A DNA stretch of 64,000 nucleotides from Symbiodinium natans (lineage: Eukaryota > Sar > Dinophyceae > Suessiales > Symbiodiniaceae), in the NCBI GenBank assembly GCA_905221605.1, contig CAJNDS010002186.1, forward strand, positions 441,001 through 505,000. The letters run 5' to 3'. Every line of letters starts with the position of its first letter. The first letter of the stretch is position 1. The translations under genes and the position numbers were made by a program. This document shows, piece by piece, positions 11,453 through 22,400 of the stretch. The notes below the pieces were generated by a model, which was not told where the DNA came from, did not search any database, and saw only the letters and a list, made by a program, of their open reading frames with translations.

Positions 11453-13485
11453 ATGGCGAGAACCGTCGCCATTGCCATCCTGTGGCTTCCAGGGATTCTT
11501 GCTTTCAACACGACGCAAGTGCGCATTCAGACACCCTGGACCTGTCAAACTGCTACATGCTCCTCCGATCTTGTTTTGGAGAAGGGAGCCTTGTAAGACT
11601 TTTTGGGCACTTAACGTCTTTTGGATTCTGGAGTCTCCTGAGGTTCCTGTTCCGATCTAGAGATGGTGAACATGGAGACGGGCACGGTGATGCCGAGCGA
11701 CATGCAGATCCATGCCGTGAAGTACTGGCCTGAGCCGGTCGGATACCAGGGTGTCTTTGTGAACAATGACCGGGACCCATACACCAACATATACGAAGAG
11801 ATCCATGCCACTCGGTGCTGCGACATCTCAGACGCGAGAGCATATGCTGGATTGCTTGTACCGGGTGGTACACATTGGTGCACCATCATGAAGTTCTCCG
11901 TAGGTTGGTGTGTTTTTGGTTTCGTGCTGTAGCTCGAAGGCTTCCTTTGTTGTGTGCTCTGAACCCCGAGGCGAGGGACTTGCCCGTGATCCGAAACGAG
12001 ATAGGAGCCAATGCGCTTTTGCTGGCTCCATGGAGCTTCAGGCACAGGAGCCACACTCAGTTCCTGGAATTTGCCTCGGCGAATGACCTGAAGGTCATCC
12101 CATCCTTCGACCTTTCCTGGTATTGGGAAGATGGCACATGGGCTCAACCAGCTACAAAAGGGGCCTTGCGTAAGGATTTCCTTGATTTCTTGCAGTACTC
12201 GGCCCTCGTGAAAGATGCGCAGCCTGCACAGCTGAGCACACCAGAGACAATCCTCCTCTGGAACCTACAAGGCCTTCCTTCTGTTGAAGCGCTTCTGCCA
12301 CGGAGCTGCGTGGCAGGTGCCCTGACCGATGTGGCCAACTTCAGGAATTGCATTGCCTCATCCGGGGATCTCGTGGATGCACTGGTCACCGTCCAAACGG
12401 TCCAGGATTGAGCTGCTTCCCCTTCCATGTCCCTTCCCTGCCGCCCTCTTGTCTTTCTTCCTATTTCTGTCAGTGTCTAGTGAGTCTCGTAACTAGTACA
12501 GGATTACATTGTACGTTTCCAGCTCTCGGCCAGGAGATGCTGCAGGTGGTGCGGGAGGCGCAGCGGGAGTTCCACTGCGAGGAAGGAGCCGTGAGGTCCG
12601 AGTGCCTAGCAAGGGACGATGCCACCGTCTTCAAGTTCGATCGACCCTTGGCGCTGACGGTGGACCTGGGAGATGTGTACCTCTCTGTGTCGGAGAATGC
12701 GGAGTACTTGAAAGCCTTCATCTTTTGGATGGAGCGGGTGGTCGGCTGCCATGCCGTTGCGGTTGGTCAGGCCAGCATCGAGGTCAAAGTAGTCCTACCC
12801 CCCTTCAAGCCTTCAAAAGAGGCCCACGTCTCGCCCCATTCTTTTGCCAGGTCCAGGTGCCTGAGAGCTTTGCCGAGGTGGCGCAGCAATGCGCCTTCAA
12901 CGGGTATGGACGCTCGCCAGAAGACACGTCGTGACACGGAAGTTCCAGGGTGCAGGCAGATGGCAGAAGCGAGATCAGCTGAGGTTTGTTCGACATGTGG
13001 ATTCTCAAAGCCCGCGCGGTCGCCGATGATGTCGAGGTCCCTCTGGCGAACTTAGAATCAGAAGTGTTGGATGTGCAGGGAACCTGGGAACCCATCTAGG
13101 GCCAATTGGCCAATTGGAAGGTCGCATTTTCCAACGTGAATGTCAGGCCGCTGCCATTCGTCGACTCCGGGACCATTTCAGCCAGCCGAAGCAGAACTTG
13201 GGGTCTGGAGCTGCCTCCGTCTCCGATCTCTCCGGCGCCATGAAGCCCATGGTTTTGGAGTTTGGATTCCCTGCTTTCTCCCACGGCTCCATGCAGCCTG
13301 AGAAGCAACACCGGGCCCTGCACGCCGTGTGGTCAGGGAGCGGCAATGGGGACGGGATCAAGAACGCCTGGAGCAGCGGCTACTGTGTGCGAGGACCCAT
13401 CTTGCACTGTCTTGCACTGTCGTGCAGCTCGAGCTGTGCCACAGTCTGCTGCGCTCAATCTGTGCACAGGAGCTGCGGTCGATGA
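11453..13485 (+). CDS. Signal peptide and glycoside-hydrolase-like N-terminal domain
   Basis: After the signal peptide exon, 11663-11860 encodes YWPEPVGYQGVFVNNDRDPY, and the next exon, about 11960-12250, encodes VIRNEIGANALLLAPW, LKVIPSFDLSWYWEDG: the beta-alpha pattern of a clan GH-A barrel, closest in feel to GH72/GH17 1,3-beta-glucan-active enzymes. Further exons are near 12530-12790, 12850-12930, 12985-13097 and 13105-13390. The last holds KPMVLEFGFPAFSHGS, which fits the nucleophile strand; its Glu codon is 13258-13260. The strand at 12252-12280 reads LLWNLQG, where a catalytic N-E pair would be expected, so the acid/base may be lost. Exact family is inferred. Confidence 0.55.
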
Positions 13486-16400
13486 GTGGCAGGAAGAAGC
13501 TTGAAAAAGATGGTTGTGCTCCCTGAATTCACTCGACTGTGAATCGGCAGGTTGCACATCTTGTGTAATGTGTGAAATGTGTGACGTGTCTCTTCCGGCA
13601 GGACGTCTGGAGCGCTGATGAGCGTTATGAGTCCTGCACCGAGCTGAAGTCCAAGTTTGGGCACTCGACATGTGGACCCTTGACTGATGCGGGTCAACTT
13701 GCAGTTGCCTACCAGGGTTTGGTAGGGCAGTTCCACATCTTTGGCCGGCATTGCGTGCAGAAGCGCTATCTGGATGTGAACGCCAGCGTGCGCTTTCAGT
13801 TTGTTGACGACTTGCAGAGTCTCCAGAACGACTACAACCCTCCGTCGGTATGTGCTGCGGTGGTGTTGAGGCGAGGTGTCACACTCATCGCCTTCTATGC
13901 AGCGAGCGGGCTTTTCGTCTGCTTGGGGCTAGGCACCCTTTGCTCACTGTGCAGACGGCGGGCCTGGTGCACGGCCCGAACAACAGAAAACGATCATGAA
14001 GCCAGCAAGCAAAACTGCTTCAATCTGGAGCAGCTGATGCAAGCAAGCTCAACCAGGAAGGTCTTGGAGGATCTTTCGGCCGTGCCATTCGGAAGACTGC
14101 TTGCCGTGAAGGTCTCGGAAGCGCTGGAGGATGGCCGCGAGGTGCCCGAACATACAACCACCTGACTTGCAGCCACGCTCAGCTTGTCGTGCATGCTTCG
14201 GCTGCAGGAGCTTGCTCAGATAGGCTTAGTTTTAAGAGCCCCAGACCAACCCTAAACCCGAAACCCCAAGCCAGGTGCCCGTCCAGTATAGCCATCTCCG
14301 GGGATACTGTGGCTGGGGTTTTGCCAAAGTCAACGGCGCATTCTCATACCACCGGCTGCAGTACAACGGCCGTGGCCGGGGCACGGCTGTGCAGAGCTGG
14401 GACACCGCAGAGTCCTTCATCCGATTCCTGCAGGCAAGGCACCCCACCTGGTGTTGCTTCGCTGTTTCCCCCCCCCCCCCTTTTGCCACAGAGAACAGCT
14501 GTGAGAGGGACAGACGTGAGCAACAGTGCTGGCACTCAGTACACTGTAATCTGGCGAACAGCAGAAGCTGGCCCTGGGCGGAGCACAAGAGCAGCATAAA
14601 GCAAGTAAAGTACATAAGTCCCGTATATAAGTCCCTCATTGATCCTTTCTTGCAGGAACAGTCGGACCGGTCCCTCGCTGTCTACGGCTTCACCGATGCG
14701 GAGCTACGACGCACGGAGCTGATCGGCAACCGCACTGTGCGGCGCCGTGATCTGCTCGAGCTGCTGGATGCACACGGCTGCTTCAACGCAGGTGACACTG
14801 TGACAGGGCGGGCTTCAAGCCACCTTCAGGTCTTGGGCATACAGGCTGAGCTGGCAGTGGACCTGTCCTACCGAGCCAACCCGCTCTTCTTATCTGGAGT
14901 TGCAGAAGAGGTCTGGTCAACGCCGGGGGATGAGAACGACATGAACCCCGTCTTTAGTACTCGTAGTCGGCAAAAAACAAGTTTTTGACAACTCGTAACC
15001 CTATGGCCGCGATTGCCTTGCATCTTTCTCCCTAAACAGCAAAACAGCAATGTCTGTAAGGAATGGATGGCTGGCCAGGACGGGTACGAACATGAGGCTG
15101 TTCCTGGAGATGCTCGTGAACACGCATCTGGCAACGCAGGCAGATCGCCTCAGGCAACCGGTGAACGTTGCATCCTGCACATAGTGTAAAAGTGCTGTAA
15201 ACAATGCATCGCCACTGTGCTGTGCAAGTCTTCGTCCGCACGCATTTTTCGCGTGAGGCGCCAGATCGAGCATGAGGCAACAGCGGTGGCTGCGGAGGAG
15301 CAGCGCCGGCAGAAGCCGGAGCTATGCGACGACGTTGCCATCAACAGGAGCTTGCTGCGGTTTGCTCGGAGTTTGCTGGAGAGCTGCGTCGCACGCGCTG
15401 CTGCAAGCAAGTCGCTAGTAAACTCTTGCAATCTCACAAGCAAGTCGCTAGTAAACTCTTGCAATCTCTTGCGCGTGTGTGCAGGAGGGCTTGTTATAAC
15501 ATCTGGCGCCGTGTGCTGGAGGGCTACCATGCTTGGCAAGGAGTTGTAGGCAACGCAAGGGACCTGGACTACGACGAAGACAAAGTCCAGAAGTATTTTG
15601 TCGAGGCCCTGACGTCCCGTCTGATCGGATCGATCGCTGAGCACCTGATCCATTCTCCTGAGTGGCTCTCTTGCGTCCACCAGAAGGTCTTCGAGAGCAT
15701 GCAGGTCGATGAGGGTTCCGGAAGGCCTTCCTTCACCTGTCACGTGGACTATGCAGATTTGTGCGAGCCCCTGGAGTTCTTCTGCCGCAACTCCAACATC
15801 TTTGCCCCCAAGCAGGGGATCAACTTCGATGACATCAACGACTGCGGGCTCTTGTCCGCAAAAGGCCCGGATTTGACGAAGGTCCAGAAGACCTGGAGTG
15901 AGCCCGTGGGCCTTTGGGTGGCCTTTAACTTCATTGTGAACTACAAGTGGGTGCTGACCATGGCCATCTGGCTCTTGTGGTCTGCCTTTTTGCTCTATGA
16001 CAGCGAGGTCTTCGAAGATTGGGTTGGCAACAGCTCCCGCCAGCCGACCTTAAATCGATTCTCCTTCTACAGCCTTGCCTTTCTGGACTCACTCTGGCTC
16101 TGCTTTCTGATGTGCTGCGAAGTCTTCGTAAGTGACTCCCCGACCCCTTACACGATTGGTCGGACGGCGCGCAATTGCTGTGTTAAGCTCCTGAGGGTGT
16201 GCAGGGTCTTGCCAACTCTGGCGCTCGCGGCAGCCTGGACACTGATTGCATGGCCAGATGTGCTAACTGAAGCTGCATCCAGCTTGGGGCTAGATGCATC
16301 CAGCCTTGATGTGCTTCCAAGCGACTTTGCCAAGACGTTCTGGTACCTGCCGGTGGCTTACCTCGCCTTCCGGTTTCTGTATGGCATGACGCCCCGCCTC

Positions 16401-19400
16401 AGACTTACCAGCGCATACCAGATCTTGCAGCTGGCATATTTCCGAAGGAGCCTGATCTGTTTTGATACGTTCCTACTGAGTTTGACGACGCTTAAATGAA
16501 GCTTGCTTCTTAACCAGTTGTATCCGCTCACCGCAGGATTATGCTCTTCTGGGCGGCATTCGGGTTGTTCTGCTTTCTGTGCAACTACTCCATGCTGGTG
16601 GGGCTTGTGCGGCCATTGACTCCGCACCAGCTTTGTAATATGAACGATGATGATGCGGACTTTTGCAGCTCCTACACTGTCGACGTCTTCACTGCTAGTA
16701 TTGTCGTGAAGGATGTGCGGTGTGTCGCCTGCAATGCTACAGTGTTTGCGAGCTGGGCGCTTGTGGCATTGAGTAGCATGCTGATGATGTACTTCATCTT
16801 CAACCTCTTTGTTGCCATCGTTGGTAGTTCAGTGGGAGCTGCACGTGGCTTTGTGGAGACAAGCATCCCATCCTTGGAGTTCCGTGTAGAGACCGTCACC
16901 GCAGACTTCACTTCGATGCGAAAGGCCGAAGCGAGCTGGATGACCCACGGCTCCATCTTGAACGCAACTTGATACTGAAACATTCTCTATGTCTCGCCTT
17001 GATTCTAGTCACACACTTGCCGAGAACTATCCACACCTAAGGCAGTCTTTGGCAAGGACTGGCAGAAAGTGTGGGCGATGATGGCAGCTTGGCCGCACAG
17101 TGGCGTGTCTTTGTCAGCATAGTATCACATGATGAGTGTCAATGAGTGTTCAGATCTTGCCAGAATGCGGTTAGGTGGACGGCTTGTATGATGAGTGCCT
17201 CATCGACAGCAAGATGCGCAACAGCTTGCTGTCTGCAGCCAAGACGGGTGGCTCCGTGAAGCTGTCCGGTAAGGATATGCAAATCCTCGATCGTGCCAGG
17301 GCCAGGCTGGGGTACCTTTTCACCAGCCTCAGATCAATCTTGGGCGACACCAACATCAACTTCAAGCCCTACAATCCTTCCGCAGATGGAGTTACGGATG
17401 CCTTGGGCCTGACCCATCGGGGCCGCATCCCATCTTTGACTCAGATAGTTCCCGTCTACAGCGAGGAGGGCATCATGGACATCAAGGAGCTTGTGGGGGA
17501 CCCCAAGGCAGGAGCTGTCTCGACGATGCTCGAGTTCCTGATCTCGCAGTTGCCCCGTGAGTGGGAGATCTTCGCCCAAAACGAAGGCCTGCACCCAACG
17601 GATCTTTATGATCAGCTCTGCGAAGCCAACAAAGGGAAGGGCTCGGGATCATCAAAGGCTCAGCAAGACCGCGTCCGGGAATGGGCCTCGCATCGTGCTC
17701 AGAGTGTGATTCGGACTGTCAACGGCGCGGTGCACTACCACCGAGCACTGAAGGTCTTGCTGGAAGGAAAGGACGGAAAGGATGGAAAGGATGGCGAGGT
17801 CGACAAAGCTGACAAAGGTGGTGTGGGATTTGAGGACCTCCGCTCCCACGCCCAGCTCATCATGGCCCACCAGACCTATGGCAAGCTGAGCCTCGGCAAA
17901 GCTCAGCAGGTGAAGATCCAGCATGGTATGATCACAACGCCGGCTCCACATGGCCTTCGCCCCAACGATCGCGTGCGCCTGACGCTCGACTCCCTGAATG
18001 CAGAGGCACCGCGTGTCACTGCTTTTCGCTCTGCTGGCACTGCTCTGTGCTTCATGTGTGCCGTACCCTGTCGTACACATCATCTGCATAAGACGCAATG
18101 TGTGCAGTGTTTGCCTGCAGAGGACGCGGTGGCCAGGCGGGCTGTGGAGAAGATCTGGAAGAATCGTGCAATCGCCAAACTGAAGCACCGTGCCAAGACG
18201 CGGCAGGAGGTGGAAGCCATTCTGAGCGATGGGGCGCAAGTCCAGTCCCTTGTTGATGAAGTCCTGGTAGATGGAAGCCTCTCGGAGGCGGTGGATGATG
18301 CCAAGGTAGAGAGCACCATGAGCGATGACCCATCCGAAGGAGCAGTGACCAGCACCAGCTCTTCAGCTTTTGCACGGCATCCCGCACTACTTGGCCGACT
18401 CTGGGGCCAAGCGCAGATCAAGGGACTGCAGAACTTCCGCGGTGGAGGTTTCTACACGATCAAGGAGATTGTCGACGAGCACACTGCCGTTCCTTCTGAA
18501 TGCATTCAACTTCGGACCTCATGTTCTCCCTTCTCACGGCATTTCCTGCGCAGGTAGCATCGTATAGCGATCGAGAACGGGTGTCCACGAAGTATACGAC
18601 ACTCATAGCACTTCAAAAAATGTAGAAGCACAGGATGCAATTCCAAGAGACGTAGGCTGGCAGCATGTTCCCAGGTTCTGTCTGACAGCTCCGTGAATTG
18701 TGGGACGGCCCGGCTGGAGAAGGCGGAGCTCACGAAGCGGGAGCATGACGTGCACTATATGCTTGCCAAGCACCAGGGCTTCCCTTTCTTTGTTTGCATC
18801 GATTTCCAGCGAGGGAAGAGCCATCCACAGCTGGAGGAGATGATTGACGCACATGTGTCCAAGCAAGCGGCAGGTGTGGAGTGGGCCTCCGTGCGCTTCC
18901 GGCATGCCAGTGTTTTAATCAGGCACGGTGGCGAGACCGGGTCGACCGGGTCGACTGGGTCCTGGCCCATCGAGATTGTCCATGTGCTTCCCCGAGCACG
19001 GGGCCTCCTCATCGGGACGGTTGGGAATTTGACGCAAGGAAAGGCAGGAAACCAGTTGGGGGCCCTGCGCTTCGCGGAGGGCCACTTTGTCCAGATGATG
19101 GATGCAAACATGGGCTGCTATGCGGGCGAAACCTTCAAGGTGCCAGCTGCCTGGCTGCAAGCTGATGGAAAAAAGGATAGAAGACTCACACAAACAAGCC
19201 TCCCAAACTTGCAGAGTCTCGCCATCTCGCCGTTCCCGGATCTTGTTCTTGTGAGGACCCACGACAGTTCACCAGCTGAGGTGGTATTGCAAGGCTTTCA
19301 TCGCTCGTCGCTGACCGAGGGGGACTATGATCACCGCCTGAAGCTCCAAGCCCGGATCATTGGCTTCCGTGAGCACATCTTCACGCGCGAGCATGGCCTG

Positions 19401-22400
19401 GTGGGGCAGATCATGGCGGACGGTTTGCCAAAACACAGTGCACAACTTACCACAACAGTCAACCCCAGTAATTCTACTCAAAGGGCTGACCGCGTGCATG
19501 CAATGCCGCAGGATGCCGAGTGGACTTTTGGGACCTTGGTGCCGTGCTTGGCGAGATCCAAGTGTGATCACATGCTTGTCAAAGATTTTGGGATATCTTT
19601 AGCTCATGATGCTCATGCCCTCGTGGCACTTGTGGCAGGTGCAGCGTCTGCTGGAGTTCTTGACAGTCCGCCGCCTCCTCGGTGGTTTTGTCTCCACCAC
19701 GCTACTTCAAAATCTTTCCGCCAGACAGAGAGTCCTTTCAAGAGTGGCGCAGAGAGCGAGTTTGCTTGCTTTTCTAGCTTTCCTTGCCCTGTCTTGCGAC
19801 TGTGAGATGAGGCATGCATTACGGACACCCTGACTTCATGGATGGGTTCTGGGCAGCCAACCGCGGCTCCGTGTCCAAGGCCTCGCCCCACATCAACTTG
19901 TCAGAAGACATCTTCGCGGGGCTGAACGTGAAGATCCGGCACCAGCAGTCCCTGCACACGGATTATCTGGAGTGGGAGAAGGGGCGCGAGGTTCAATTCT
20001 TGGCAGGCTCTGGCTTCTTCTGGAAGATCGCCAGCGGCAGCGTGGGCTTGCTGCGCACACGCGACCTGCGAACGCTCTGCGGCAATGCCTCCGTCATGGA
20101 AACCTTTGCTCTCTACTTTGCCACTGTGGCCTGGCACGACGCTCAGGTTTTGCGCAGCTGTTGTGCTGCTGACAGTCAAGGCTCTTCAGCATGTTCTCAC
20201 AAAGTCAGTGCTGGCCAGCCCCCAGCTCAGCTGGTAGCGGCCTCCAAGAAACTCAGGATCCCTTGAACAGCACCCTCAAGCATGCTTGCATTCTAACATG
20301 TTCTGGTTAAAACGTACTTCACCTGCAACACATGCCCTGCCATAACGTCGAAACCCCTGTCGAGTAGTTCTTCATTGCGGGGGGGGGGGAGGTGAAAACG
20401 GGGTACATGCGGTGAACATGCTTGCTTGTTTGTTGTTTGGGCACACCATGAAAGGAAGGCAAAATCCGTGAATCGGCAAAGGGTGGTTTTCATGCTTTTC
20501 ACAGGGGGCCAGTCAGGGTCCAATGCCTACACTCTGGAAGGGGGGTTGAACCCCTCTGTGGTTCCAATACCCCTCTCATGAGAGATGCGAGAGATAAGTT
20601 GTTGATTTGCAATGAGTGTGTGTGTGTGTGTTTTCTAGTTTTTGGCGCCGCCCTCAGAAGCAGGCGCGGTATTTCACTGCGGCCATCAGCTGTTGGACCC
20701 CTACCTATCACACGTGCAAGTCTCAACGGACTGAGCATTCATTCCGCAGAAGTAGATTTGCAATGATGGCCTCACGGCCTTGGGTTTACTAAGTGTACTT
20801 TGCATCGCAATGCGATGTCGCGGTCCTCTTGCCTTCGGATAAGATGGATGGGTTTACATGTGGCACCAAAACCCCCTTGAGTCCTCACACGCGAACTTTC
20901 TTGTTTGCAAGCTGCCCCCTCGCCTGTTGGTCAGCGGAAGTTTCTGTGACGGCAGCGGAGTACTCCAGAATTGAGCGGGTGCACAGAGGACGAAAATGCG
21001 AGGCACATCAAGCTAAAGCTACACCGATCAACGAAAGGGGTCCAGACAATGACATGCGTCGATGAATGACTCAAGGTCGAGGAAGCCAAACTGAAAATTA
21101 GAAGGACGGCCCTCAACGTCGGAGGAGGACGAGGAGCCGTCGGAGCCATCCACATTCTTCTGGCTCCAGATTGTGCAATGCGTGGAATACGCTTCAGGAG
21201 GAAGAGGAGCGTGTGCAGCATTGAGTCTTGCATCATGAGGCGTGCCATCGGAAAGCCCAAGTCCGTCTGTCCCCCCTCCCCCCCATGTCATCATCGCCAT
21301 CGTACGCCAATAGTGGAAGCGCGCACCCGGAAATGGAGCACTTGCGCCAAGTTGTCAAGTTGCTTTTCGGATGTTAATGGGCAGTTCAGGTGTCATGCTT
21401 GCAGGTACATTCACAACGTCCTTGTAGACATCAGCACGGAGGTCTTCGTGTTTATCTTCATCTACTTGACCCTCGCATCGAAGTCCATCGCAGACCTGGG
21501 CGAGCTGGGGTCCATGCTGGCGGCAGAATGGCTCCTCAGAGCGCAGCATAAAGTCAACGTTGTTGCATTGAGCATCATAATTATGGCTCCAGAAGTAAGC
21601 GTCGCAAGTTCTAGGGAAGGCAATGTTGCCCCACCCCAAACAAATCTGGGACCCTCTGTCAGGAAATACCCGCGCGACCCACCCAAACAAATGTAGGGGG
21701 GGTGAGGACCTGAGCTGAAGCCAAGGCCCTTAAGCCCTGAAGCCGTGACGGCCAAAGGCTTGAAGATGTCTGGCCACCATGGCTGAAGCCACGGCCCTTA
21801 AAACCTGAAGCTTCTCGGGCCTTGAGGCCCTTTAAGGCCTGGAAGGGAACTATTGTTTGCTTGTGATTATGGCTAGTACGCAAAGGAACCTACTACACCG
21901 AGCCTGTGGGAACGAAATCCAATAAGGTTTCAAATGGCATAGGACCCTTCAAACAACCCCCCCCCCCCCAAAAAAAAAAAACAATAAAAGAAGAGATAAT
22001 TGCGGGTGACCCCAACAACCTGAGTTCGCCGAATCATTTTGGAAAACTTGTGATCATGGAGCCTAGCCCTACAAAACAGTGCAACATCACTCGCCAACCG
22101 CCGATAGCTGCGCTAGCTGTGGCAGTGGTCCTTCTTCCCCTGTATTTCTCCACACGGTGATGGATGAGCACTGCACGTGCTTCTCAACGGCCCATCGCTA
22201 GACCCCTGCGCGATCACTTGCTCGTTGTCGGCCATGAAAGTTACTGAGTGTTACTCTGCGTGGCTTGGCGTGCTAGTGACTGCTAGTGTCGAAGGGTCCC
22301 TTTCGGTGCCTCGTGAGGTTCCTCACGCCTGCATTCTCAGCAATGCTGCCTGCCATCATCGGGTTGGGAATCGAGTACGGGCCTGTGTGGATGATCAGAA

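Noticed and set aside
16541-16972. Possible separate ion-channel-like gene
   Set aside because: The membrane helices fit in position and order as part of the GT48 membrane region; no start or stop separates them.
21957-21981. Poly(A) tail of a retroposed gene
   Set aside because: Only 12 A, directly behind 13 C, with no upstream intronless gene copy or target-site duplication.
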